A stretch of 10,315 nucleotides of DNA. Origin: Actinomycetes bacterium (GTDB lineage: Bacteria; Actinomycetota; Coriobacteriia; Anaerosomatales; JAJZPX01). The notes beneath the pieces were generated by a model, which was not told where the DNA came from, made no database searches, and was given only the letters and a program-made list of their open reading frames with translations. Both the position numbers and the translations under genes were made by a program. Location of the stretch: the NCBI GenBank assembly GCA_021811025.1, contig JAJZPX010000052.1:1-10315 (forward strand), in the 5' to 3' direction. Of the stretch, positions 1-6,600 are shown in pieces. Positions within the stretch are counted from its first letter, which is position 1, and every line of letters starts with the position of its first letter.

Positions 1-63
1 CCCGCCCCGCGCGCCCGCGCTCGTCCGATCACGTCCGCGCCGGTCCCCGCGTTCGAGAAGTAG
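1..63 (+). CDS. Possible 3' end of an upstream gene (partial)
   Basis: Frame 1 is open from the window edge to a TAG at 61-63 and would encode 20 residues ending in PVPAFEK. The other two plus frames are also open here, so openness proves nothing. Only this frame has the codon signature of the real genes in the window: 18 of its 20 third positions are G or C, clearly more than in the other two frames. The stop overlaps the ribosome-binding site of the FMN reductase (TAGGGAGG) and lies 12 nt before its ATG, a typical within-operon junction. The fragment is too short to assign a family. An upstream non-coding GC-rich stretch is the alternative. Confidence 0.4.
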   Translation, partial: PAPRARARPITSAPVPAFEK

Positions 64-68
64 GGAGG
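63..68 (+). promoter_or_regulatory. Ribosome-binding site of the FMN reductase gene
   Basis: GGGAGG lies 7 nt before the ATG at 76. It is a strong Shine-Dalgarno match and fixes that start. Confidence 0.7.
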
Positions 69-75
69 ACGGCGG

Positions 76-639
76 ATGGCCGTCGACGTCGTCGCCGTGT
101 GCGGGAGCCTCCGGCGGGGGTCGTACAACCGCATGCTGCTGGGTAGCGCGATCGAGCGCGCGCCGGACGGGCTCCACGTCGAGGAGCTGCCGTTCCGCGG
201 ATGGCCGGTCTATGACGGCGACCTCGAGGCCGAGGCGTACCCCGAGGCCGTCGGCCGTGCGAAGGAGCGGCTCGCCCGCGCGGACGGCCTGCTGCTGGTG
301 ACGCCCGAGTACAACTACGGCGTGCCGGGGCCGCTGAAGAACGCGTTCGATTGGCTCTCGCGCCCGCCGCGCGAAACGCCGCTGATCGGCAAGCCGGTGG
401 GGACGATCGGCGCGTCGACGGGGTGGGGCGGGACGGAGCGCGCGCAGCTCGTGTGGCTGTACTCGTTCCGGTTCCTGCACATGCCCTCGTTCAACCGTCG
501 CGAGGTGCACGTGTCGATGGCGGCGGAGGCCTTCGACGAGAGCGGCAGGCTCACGAACGAGCTCTTCCTGAAGGATCTCGACGCGTACCTGGCGCAGTTT
601 CGCGACTGGCTCGAGGGGCTGAAGCGCGCACGGCGGTAA
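76..639 (+). CDS. NADPH-dependent FMN reductase (flavodoxin-like quinone/chromate reductase family)
   Basis: This is a 187-residue cytoplasmic flavoprotein of the NADPH-dependent FMN reductase family, whose members pass electrons from NAD(P)H to FMN and on to quinones, chromate, azo compounds or other acceptors. The N-terminal beta strand runs into the FMN-phosphate loop GSLRRGSYNR (residues 10-19). The family hallmark TPEYNYGVPGPLKNAFDW is at 76-93 and contacts the isoalloxazine ring. A third flavin-contact loop, GASTGWGGT, is at 112-120. The length is normal for the family (about 180-190). No signal peptide or membrane segment is visible. The gene may follow an upstream gene by 12 nt, and a GC-rich hairpin comes just after its stop. 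The physiological electron acceptor cannot be read from sequence. Family assignment is secure. Confidence 0.93.
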   Translation: MAVDVVAVCGSLRRGSYNRMLLGSAIERAPDGLHVEELPFRGWPVYDGDLEAEAYPEAVGRAKERLARADGLLLVTPEYNYGVPGPLKNAFDWLSRPPRETPLIGKPVGTIGASTGWGGTERAQLVWLYSFRFLHMPSFNRREVHVSMAAEAFDESGRLTNELFLKDLDAYLAQFRDWLEGLKRARR

Positions 640-648
640 CGACCGCTG

Positions 649-667
649 CGGGCGCCTCGAGCGCCCG
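649..667 (+). terminator. GC-rich hairpin just after the FMN reductase gene
   Basis: A perfect 7-bp stem CGGGCGC/GCGCCCG (649-655 with 661-667) encloses the 5-nt loop CTCGA and begins 9 nt after the TAA. It sits where an intrinsic terminator belongs, but no T-run follows, so it may be a weak terminator or an mRNA 3'-end stabiliser. Confidence 0.4.
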
Positions 668-732
668 AACGGGGCGACGGACGGCGCCGGGGCGCTGGCG
701 ATGGACGGCGCGCGAGGCGTAGGATAGCCTTC

Positions 733-1257
733 ATGCGTTTCCTGGTCGACGGCTACAACGTGACGATGGCGGACGACGCCACGCGTCGCTTGGCGCCCGA
801 CGAGCAGCGGCTCGCCCTGGTGCGGCGGCTGGCGGCGCGCGGCCGCGAGCTGCTGGGAGCGGGGCGGATCACGGTCGTGTTCGACAAGGGCCATCTGGCC
901 GACGAGCCGGCCGCGCTCGGCGTAGAGGTGGTGTTCAGTCGCGACCGCACGGCGGACGACGTGATCGCCGAGATCGCGGAGGCCGAGGCGGGCGAGGTCA
1001 CCGTGGTGACGTCGGACCGCGAGCTGCGCTCGCGCGTGCGGGAGCGCGCGGGCCGGCGGACGCAGGTGCTGCCGAGCTCGACGCTGTGGGACTCGGCTCC
1101 CGCGACGAAGGCGAAGCGCCGGCCGAGGAGGCAGCATCCCCACGGCGGGCTGCCGGCGGGACACGAGGAGATCACGCGTGAGCTTGCCGCGCGTTGGCTG
1201 AACGGCGACGAGGAGGACCAGCAAGGGTGCCAGGGACCGGGGTCATCGTCAACGTAG
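733..1257 (+). CDS. yacP: YacP/Rae1-like NYN-domain ribonuclease
   Basis: This 174-residue protein belongs to the YacP branch of the NYN (PIN-like) nuclease fold. Visible signatures are the opening strand with FLVDGYNV (residues 3-10, containing the name-giving GYN and the first acidic residue Asp6), VVFDKG with Asp51, the RDRTADDVI block (70-78) with Asp71, Asp75 and Asp76, and TSDRELR (93-99) with Asp95. Together they form the usual acidic metal-binding pocket. The C-terminal part (about 125-140) is rich in Lys and Arg and could bind RNA. The best-known relative, Bacillus subtilis Rae1 (YacP), is a ribosome-associated mRNA endonuclease of similar length. Whether this protein shares that role is inference. 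The ATG at 733 is preceded by AGGA at 721-724. The 3' end overlaps the DUF554 gene by 31 nt, suggesting coupled translation. Confidence 0.88.
   Translation: MRFLVDGYNVTMADDATRRLAPDEQRLALVRRLAARGRELLGAGRITVVFDKGHLADEPAALGVEVVFSRDRTADDVIAEIAEAEAGEVTVVTSDRELRSRVRERAGRRTQVLPSSTLWDSAPATKAKRRPRRQHPHGGLPAGHEEITRELAARWLNGDEEDQQGCQGPGSSST
1211..1216 (+). promoter_or_regulatory. Ribosome-binding site that decides the DUF554 start
   Basis: AGGAGG, embedded in the end of the nuclease gene, lies 10 nt before GTG at 1227. It favours that GTG over the in-frame TTG at 1194, which has no comparable site. Confidence 0.6.
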
Positions 1258-1964
1258 TGACCGTGCTGGCGGGGTCCGCCATCGGTCTCATGTTCGGCAA
1301 GCTCATCTCCGAGCGCTTCCGGAAGATCACGTTCGCGGCGCTCGGGCTGTCGACCTCGCTCATCGGCGCGAGCATGGTCATCGGCGGCCTTGCCGCCGCC
1401 GACAAGGCGGGGGCGCGATATGCCGTGCTCGTGCTCGTCGGCTCGCTTGTCGTGGGAGGGCTCCTCGGCGAGGCGATCGGCGTGGAGGCCGGGCTCGAGC
1501 GCTTCGGCCGCCGGCTGCGCGATGTCGTCTATCGGCTGCGCTTCCTCTCCGCGGACGGTGAGGGAGAGCACCGGATGGTCGAGGGGTTCGTGGTGGCCAG
1601 TCTGCTGTACTGCGTGGGCACGATGACGATCGTCGGCTCGATCCAGGACGGCCTCGGCAAGCCGGACCTGCTCGTGCTCAAGGCGCTGCTCGACGGGGTC
1701 GCTTCGATCGCGCTCGCCTCCGCGCTCGGGATCGGCGTCGCGTTCTCGATCATCCCGATCCTGGTCGTGCAGGGCGGCATCGCGCTCGGCGCGCACTGGG
1801 TGGGGCCGTACCTCACGGCCGACGTGATACGCGAGATGTCCACCGTCGGCGGGACGCTCATCTTCGCCATCGGGCTCGACCTGATGGACGTCAAGCGCCT
1901 GCCGGTGGGAAACCTCATGCCCGCGGTGTTCATCGCCGCGCTGCTCGGCGCGTTCTTCAGGTAG
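1227..1964 (+). CDS. DUF554 (YqgA/YdfK-type) multi-pass membrane protein
   Basis: Starting at GTG 1227 the protein has 245 residues. Its N-terminus, VPGTGVIVNVVTVLAGSAIG, matches the usual DUF554 opening (a short M-x-G-T-x-I-N-V run into the first helix). The in-frame TTG at 1194 would add 11 polar, Arg-rich residues that do not fit, and the AGGAGG at 1211 supports the GTG. Hydrophobic segments are at roughly 5-24, 38-58, 64-87, 117-138, 151-180 and 205-243. The family signature around 121-143 is clear: ASLLYCVGTMTIVGSIQDG, followed by an LKALLDG segment. DUF554 proteins are predicted inner-membrane transporters or channels of unknown substrate, with E. coli YqgA and B. subtilis YdfK as relatives. 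The gene overlaps the nuclease gene by 31 nt, so the two are probably co-expressed. I see no functional link between them. Confidence 0.9.
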   Translation: MPGTGVIVNVVTVLAGSAIGLMFGKLISERFRKITFAALGLSTSLIGASMVIGGLAAADKAGARYAVLVLVGSLVVGGLLGEAIGVEAGLERFGRRLRDVVYRLRFLSADGEGEHRMVEGFVVASLLYCVGTMTIVGSIQDGLGKPDLLVLKALLDGVASIALASALGIGVAFSIIPILVVQGGIALGAHWVGPYLTADVIREMSTVGGTLIFAIGLDLMDVKRLPVGNLMPAVFIAALLGAFFR

Positions 1965-1994
1965 GCTCGCGCGCCCGGCGCCGACCTGCGCTAC

Positions 1995-2023
1995 GTGCGG
2001 CCGCACTCGGGCCCGCGCGGGCC
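1995..2023. terminator. Twin perfect palindromes between convergent genes (candidate bidirectional terminator)
   Basis: Two perfect palindromes sit almost side by side. GTGCGGCCGCAC (12 nt) is at 1995-2006 and GGCCCGCGCGGGCC (14 nt) is at 2010-2023. They occupy the 82-nt gap between the plus-strand DUF554 gene (stop at 1964) and the minus-strand endonuclease III gene (stop at 2047). The second can form a 5-bp stem with a GCGC loop. Being symmetrical, both work equally on either strand, as expected for a terminator shared by converging transcripts. No T-tract follows on either strand, so Rho-independent termination would be atypical. Confidence 0.4.
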
Positions 2024-2046
2024 GCGGTGCTGATAGCGTGGTCGGC

Positions 2047-2703
2047 CTACGGCGCTTCCCGCCACCCCGGCACCGAAAACGCGCTCGGGCAGACGTCGTT
2101 GAGAACGCAGACGCCGCAGACCGGACGCTTCGCCGTGCAGACCTTGCGGCCGTGGTCGATGAAGCGGTAGTTGACGTGGAACCACTCGTCCCTCGGCCAC
2201 AGCTTCATCAGGTCATGCTCGACCTTGTCGGGCGTGTCCGCCCGCGAGAGATCGAGGCGGTGCGACAGCCGGAAGACGTGCGTGTCGACGGCGATCCCCT
2301 CGATCTTGCCGTACGCGTTGGAGATGACGATGTTGGCCGTCTTGCGCGCCACGCCCGGCAGCGACATGAGGCCTTCCATCGTGTCGGGCACCTTGCCGCC
2401 GAACTCGCCGCAGACCATCCGGGCGGCGCCCACGATCGACTTCGTCTTGTTGTGGTAGAAGCCGGTGGGCTTCACGATTGCCTCGACGTCGGCGACGTCC
2501 GCCTCCGCGAGCTCGCACGGCCCGGGGTATTTCTCGAACAGCGTCGGTGTGACCTTGTTGACGCCGACGTCGGTGGTCTGCGCGGACAGGATGACCGCCA
2601 CCAGCAGGCGCCACGGCGTGTCGTAGTCGAGCGCTATGTGCGCGTCGGGGAACTCCTCGGCAAGGTGGTCCATCACGATCCGAGCGCGCTGCTTTCGGTC
2701 CAT
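2047..2703 (-). CDS. nth: Endonuclease III (base-excision repair DNA glycosylase/AP lyase)
   Basis: This 218-residue protein is a full-length endonuclease III. It removes oxidised pyrimidines from DNA and cleaves the abasic site by beta-elimination. The helix-hairpin-helix LPGVARKTANIV (115-126) carries the catalytic Lys121, and the Gly/Pro-Asp loop VDTHVFRLSHRL (139-150) carries the catalytic Asp140. The [4Fe-4S] site is complete: Cys189, 196, 199 and 205 in the canonical C-x6-C-x2-C-x5-C pattern. LSAQTTD (39-45) is the usual early signature. The frame stays open far upstream, but the ATG at 2703 gives the family's normal N-terminus and has GGGAGGA about 9 nt before it, so I choose it. The gene lies 41 nt after the zinc-ribbon/NTF2-like gene on the same strand and is probably the last gene of that transcript. 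Confidence 0.96.
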   Translation of the reverse strand: MDRKQRARIVMDHLAEEFPDAHIALDYDTPWRLLVAVILSAQTTDVGVNKVTPTLFEKYPGPCELAEADVADVEAIVKPTGFYHNKTKSIVGAARMVCGEFGGKVPDTMEGLMSLPGVARKTANIVISNAYGKIEGIAVDTHVFRLSHRLDLSRADTPDKVEHDLMKLWPRDEWFHVNYRFIDHGRKVCTAKRPVCGVCVLNDVCPSAFSVPGWREAP

Positions 2704-2744
2704 CGGGCAGGGTCCTCCCGCTTGTCTCCGGGCTTGCCTCGGCT

Positions 2745-3647
2745 CTACCAGTCCGTGAGCTCGTTGATGCGCAGTCCGGCCTCGGTCGGCGCTACGTGGA
2801 ACTTCCACTTCGCCGAATACGTCTTCCGCTTCTCCGTGTCGTACACCCAATACGTGCCGTCGCCCACGACCTCCGTCTTGTCGATGGTGAACGACACGAA
2901 CTCTCCGTTCGCGTACTCCGCGCTCGCCGGGTCGGAGTGCAGCGGGTCGATTGTCATCGCCTGGGCCTCCGACGTGCGCCCCTCCTTGATCGCCGTCCGG
3001 AATTGCTTCACGAGATCGGCCGCCGCCTTCGAATCGTCCTGCGCCGCCGGCTCTCCCTCGGCGGCGTTGTACGGCTCCTCGGACGTGACGGTCCAGCCGG
3101 ACGAGCCCTTCTCCACGACGTACGCCGACGCCCACTCGCTTGCGGGAGGCCCGGCCCGGTACGCCTTCATCGTCGGCCGCTCGGCGGTGAGCTCGTAGAC
3201 CCAGCCCTCCGGCAGGCGGGCCTTCAGCGCCTCGAGCGACGTCTGCGCGCCCGTCTGCGCCTCCCCTGTCGCGTCGCCCGAGGCGGCAGGTGCGCCGGAA
3301 TCGGCCGAGGTCGCCGGGCCGCCGGACGTCTCCGTCTTCGTGATGGCGTTCTTCGCCGGTATGAACCACAGATAGCCCACAACGCCGGCAGCGGAGCAGG
3401 CGCCGCACAGCACGAGCACGCCGGCGACGATGCCGATGACGAGGCCCGTCCGCTTCTTCTTGGCCGGTGCCTGCCCGTAGGCGGGCTGCTGCTGCGCAGG
3501 ATACGGCTGCGGAGGGTACGCGGGCTGCTGCGGCGGCACGGGCATCGGCACCGCGGGCCGCTGGGCGACCCTCAGGTCATTTCCGCAGCTACCGCAGAAC
3601 ATGTCGCCCTCGTTGTAGCCCGCGCCGCACCTCGGACACTGTCCCAT
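2745..3647 (-). CDS. Zinc-ribbon, single-pass membrane protein with NTF2-like outer domain
   Basis: This is a 300-residue protein of unknown role with a clear modular layout. A zinc ribbon lies at residues 4-21 (CPRC and CGSC, giving C-x2-C-x10-C-x2-C). A Pro/Gln/Tyr-rich linker spans about 31-61, and AKKKR (62-66) is a positive-inside anchor. One membrane helix spans about 67-97 and contains three small Cys/Ala residues. A Ser/Thr/Gly/Ala-rich stalk (104-137) is followed by an exposed C-terminal region. The last 95 residues or so (about 205-300: a helix, then successive beta strands ending in NELTDW) look like an NTF2/SnoaL-type fold, by inference only. The zinc ribbon should face the cytoplasm and the C-terminus the outside. 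The ATG at 3647 has GAGGAG 5 nt before it. The gene starts 12 nt after the giant protein gene, so they are almost certainly co-transcribed. Confidence 0.85.
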   Translation of the reverse strand: MGQCPRCGAGYNEGDMFCGSCGNDLRVAQRPAVPMPVPPQQPAYPPQPYPAQQQPAYGQAPAKKKRTGLVIGIVAGVLVLCGACSAAGVVGYLWFIPAKNAITKTETSGGPATSADSGAPAASGDATGEAQTGAQTSLEALKARLPEGWVYELTAERPTMKAYRAGPPASEWASAYVVEKGSSGWTVTSEEPYNAAEGEPAAQDDSKAAADLVKQFRTAIKEGRTSEAQAMTIDPLHSDPASAEYANGEFVSFTIDKTEVVGDGTYWVYDTEKRKTYSAKWKFHVAPTEAGLRINELTDW

Positions 3648-3659
3648 GGTCTCTCCTCG

Positions 3660-6600
3660 CTACTTCGCCCACTTGAGCGCGCCGAACTGCGCGGAGACCT
3701 TGCCCATGAATCCCTGGAGGTCGCCGAGCTTCATGTTGCGCAAAGCCGCGTTGCCTTCCTCAACGGACAGCTTGCCCTCGGCCACCATCCGCACGGTCTT
3801 GGCGCCCTTCTCGAAGTCCGGCGGCAGGTCCCCCACCTTGAGGTTCTGGTTCTCGTAGCCCTGCCGGACCTTGTCGAGCGTGTCGACCGCCTTCTTGGCC
3901 TGAGCGTAGCCGTCGAGCGCGCCGCCCTTCGACGACTCGGCGACCTTCGTCTCCCACGTCTTTCCGTAGCCGTCCGGGTCGTACAACTTGACCGGCTCGC
4001 CCGCATGGCCGGGCTGTGTGTTCATCACCTGCCTGTCGCGCGGCTCGATCTGCACGCGCACGGGCTTGCCGTCCGGTCCCTTGACCGTCGCCTCTCCCGC
4101 CATGTCCACTGCGGCCTCACCGATATAGGAGTCGCCGCCGACCTGCTGGTGCTCGTGCGCCCACTTGGCCTGCTCGGCCGGATCCTTGGGGCCGCCCGTC
4201 TGCTCGGCGAAGATGCGGTGCGACTCGGCCTGCCACTGCTCCTTGGGCACCTCGATCCACATGGTCTTGCCCGGGTTGCGCGGGTCGGGCACCTCCATCT
4301 GCACGTGGTAGTCGCGGTCGATGCCGCCTTCCGTGCCGACGGTCTGGACGCGGATGTTCTTGTCCTTCATCCCGGGCACGTTGTTCTTGATGTGCTGCGC
4401 GAGCTCGGCGTCGTGTGCCGCGCGCACCTCGGCGCGCGTGTTCTCGTAGGCCTGGTACGCCTCCGGGTTCGTCCGGCGCATCTCGCGCGCGGCGTCGGGG
4501 TCGCGCATGATCCTCGACATCGTCTCGATATCGACGTGCGGTTTGCCGTTCTTCATCGTCGTGTTGGCGTTGACGAGCTCGACGGCAGCGGGGCCGCCCA
4601 TCGTCTTGCCCGGCTTGACGGGGGGAGGCGGCTTCGGCTTCTTGTCGCCGGGAGCCCGCGTCTCAGGTGCCGCGGGCTTCGCGGGCGGCTTCTCGGTCGA
4701 GGTCGGCGGCTTGTCGCCGGCCTTCGGCGCGCGGCCCTTCGGCTCCGCGGGCTTCTCGCCGGACTTCGGCGCGCGGCCCTTCGGCGGGCGCTGCGGGGGC
4801 GGCGCGTCGAGCCCGTCGGGCCGCCGGCCAGCGGGCCGCTCGGGCAACGGCTTCGACGCCGGGTGCGTGCCCTCCTCCGTGACGTGCACGCCCGGCTTCG
4901 TCCCGAACGCCCCTCGCAGGAACGTGATGAGCGCCTGGTCGCGAACCATGCGGCAGACGTTGACCATCGCGTTCTTCACGGACATGTCGGGGTCGCGCAT
5001 GAGCTCTCGGACGAACCAGTAGCAGATGAAGACGCACCAGGCCGCCGCCTTGCCGCCGGGGACCTTCTGGACCAGCAGGTCGATGTCGGTCGCCACGCCC
5101 TCCAGCGTGCCGATCCCGACCCCCAGCTGCTCGCGCGCCCAGTCGTCGATGCTGCCGCCTTTCGTCCACACGTCCATCGCGCTAACGAGCGACGGCTTGA
5201 TGACGCCGATGGCGAGGGCGGCGCTGGTGCCGACGAGCGTGCCTGTCGCGACGCCCACGGCGATGTCGCAGCACCACGAGATCCAGTCGGCGAGCCCCTC
5301 GGCCTGCTCCCACTTCCAGGCCTCGTACATGTAGTCCTCGTGCTCGGCCATCAGCGCGTTGCGCGCATACTCCCAGAAGCGCTTGCGCATCTCGTACAGG
5401 CCCTCGGCCCCGAGCGTCTTGCCGCGCTGGTACACGATGTCGCGGAACTTCTGCTGCGCCTCGGCCGGCACGAACTCCGCGATGATCTTGAGGCACGCGT
5501 CGCGCTCCTTGAACCACGCGTCGGTGTAGGGGAGCGTGGCGGGGCCGGCGAGCGAGATGCTCACGAGCTTCGTGTACGACGGCTTGTCGAAGCCGGGCAC
5601 CGAGGCCTCGATGGTGGCGGGCACGGGTCGGCCGTCGGTGGGCAGCACGCGCGGGTACGTGAACCTGTGGATGGCGGCGTTGACGTTGAGCTCGCGGATG
5701 CCGGCGGACTCGTGCTGGAGGTCGTCGTGCGCGAGCGCCGCGGCGCCGGCCGAGCCCTCGGTCGACGCCGGCTTCCACTCCACGTCGTAGCTGGCCTGCT
5801 CGTCGAGCGCCACCTTGCCCTCCGCGTCTCGCGTGTACACACGCACGTCGATGTCGGTGGGCTTGCCCTCGCCGTCCGCGCGGATGTGGAACGTGCCGTC
5901 GTTGTCGCGGCCGGTCCGGTCGACGTAGAGACCCTCCTGCGACACGATGACCTTCACGTACCGCTCGAGCTCGTCGAACCCCTCGGCCGAGGCCAGCACG
6001 CGCAGCGTCGCCGAATCCTCCGGGCGGGCCGGGTCGAGCTTGTCCTTCGCGTCCTCGGTGAGCGTGAGTCTCAGCGTCGTCGGGCCGGTCTGCTCGGTCT
6101 CCACCTTCGCGAGCGGCTGCGAGCCGTCGCGCCACGCCGTGCGGAACGTCCACTCCGCGCCGCCACCGTGGTCGATCCACACGCTCACCTCGGCCGTCTC
6201 GCCGCTCTCGGCGGAGAACTCCACCGTGTCGGGGTTCGCGTCGATCTCTGGGTTGCGCGCGAGCGCGATCACCGCCGTCGCCTCAAGCCGCCGCGCTCCG
6301 AGCTGTGCGCTCACGCGCACGGCCTGGGACTCCGGCGGCTGCACGGGATGGTCGGGATCGGGCTGGGACGCCTGCACGCGCACCGCGCGGCCGTCGGTCC
6401 CCCAGTCCGCGGCCTCGGACAGGTCGAGCCACTGTCCCGCGGACGCGAAGGCGATGGACGCGCGCACCGCGGGCGCGTCGAAGCCGGGGGCGGCAGCGTC
6501 GTCGGGGGAGACCGCGACGCGCGCGGTCAGCGTCACGCCGTGGCGGCCGTTCGCGACGATCTCGGTCTTGTCCGCCGGTTCGAAGGCGACCTCCAGCCGG

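Noticed and set aside
753..2006. A 417-codon minus-strand frame opposite the nuclease and DUF554 genes
   Set aside because: It is rich in Arg, His, Asp and Glu and lies antisense to two well-supported families. It is a compositional shadow.
2704..3408. N-terminal extension of endonuclease III giving a 453-residue fusion
   Set aside because: The extension is a shadow of the zinc-ribbon gene in another frame. The ATG at 2703 has a good ribosome-binding site and gives the family's normal length.
2745..3647. The zinc-ribbon/NTF2-like protein as an immunity protein for a toxin domain in the giant protein
   Set aside because: The position directly downstream fits, but a zinc ribbon, a Pro-rich linker and a similar ribbon protein on the other side of the giant gene point to an assembly partner instead. 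I see no direct evidence for immunity.
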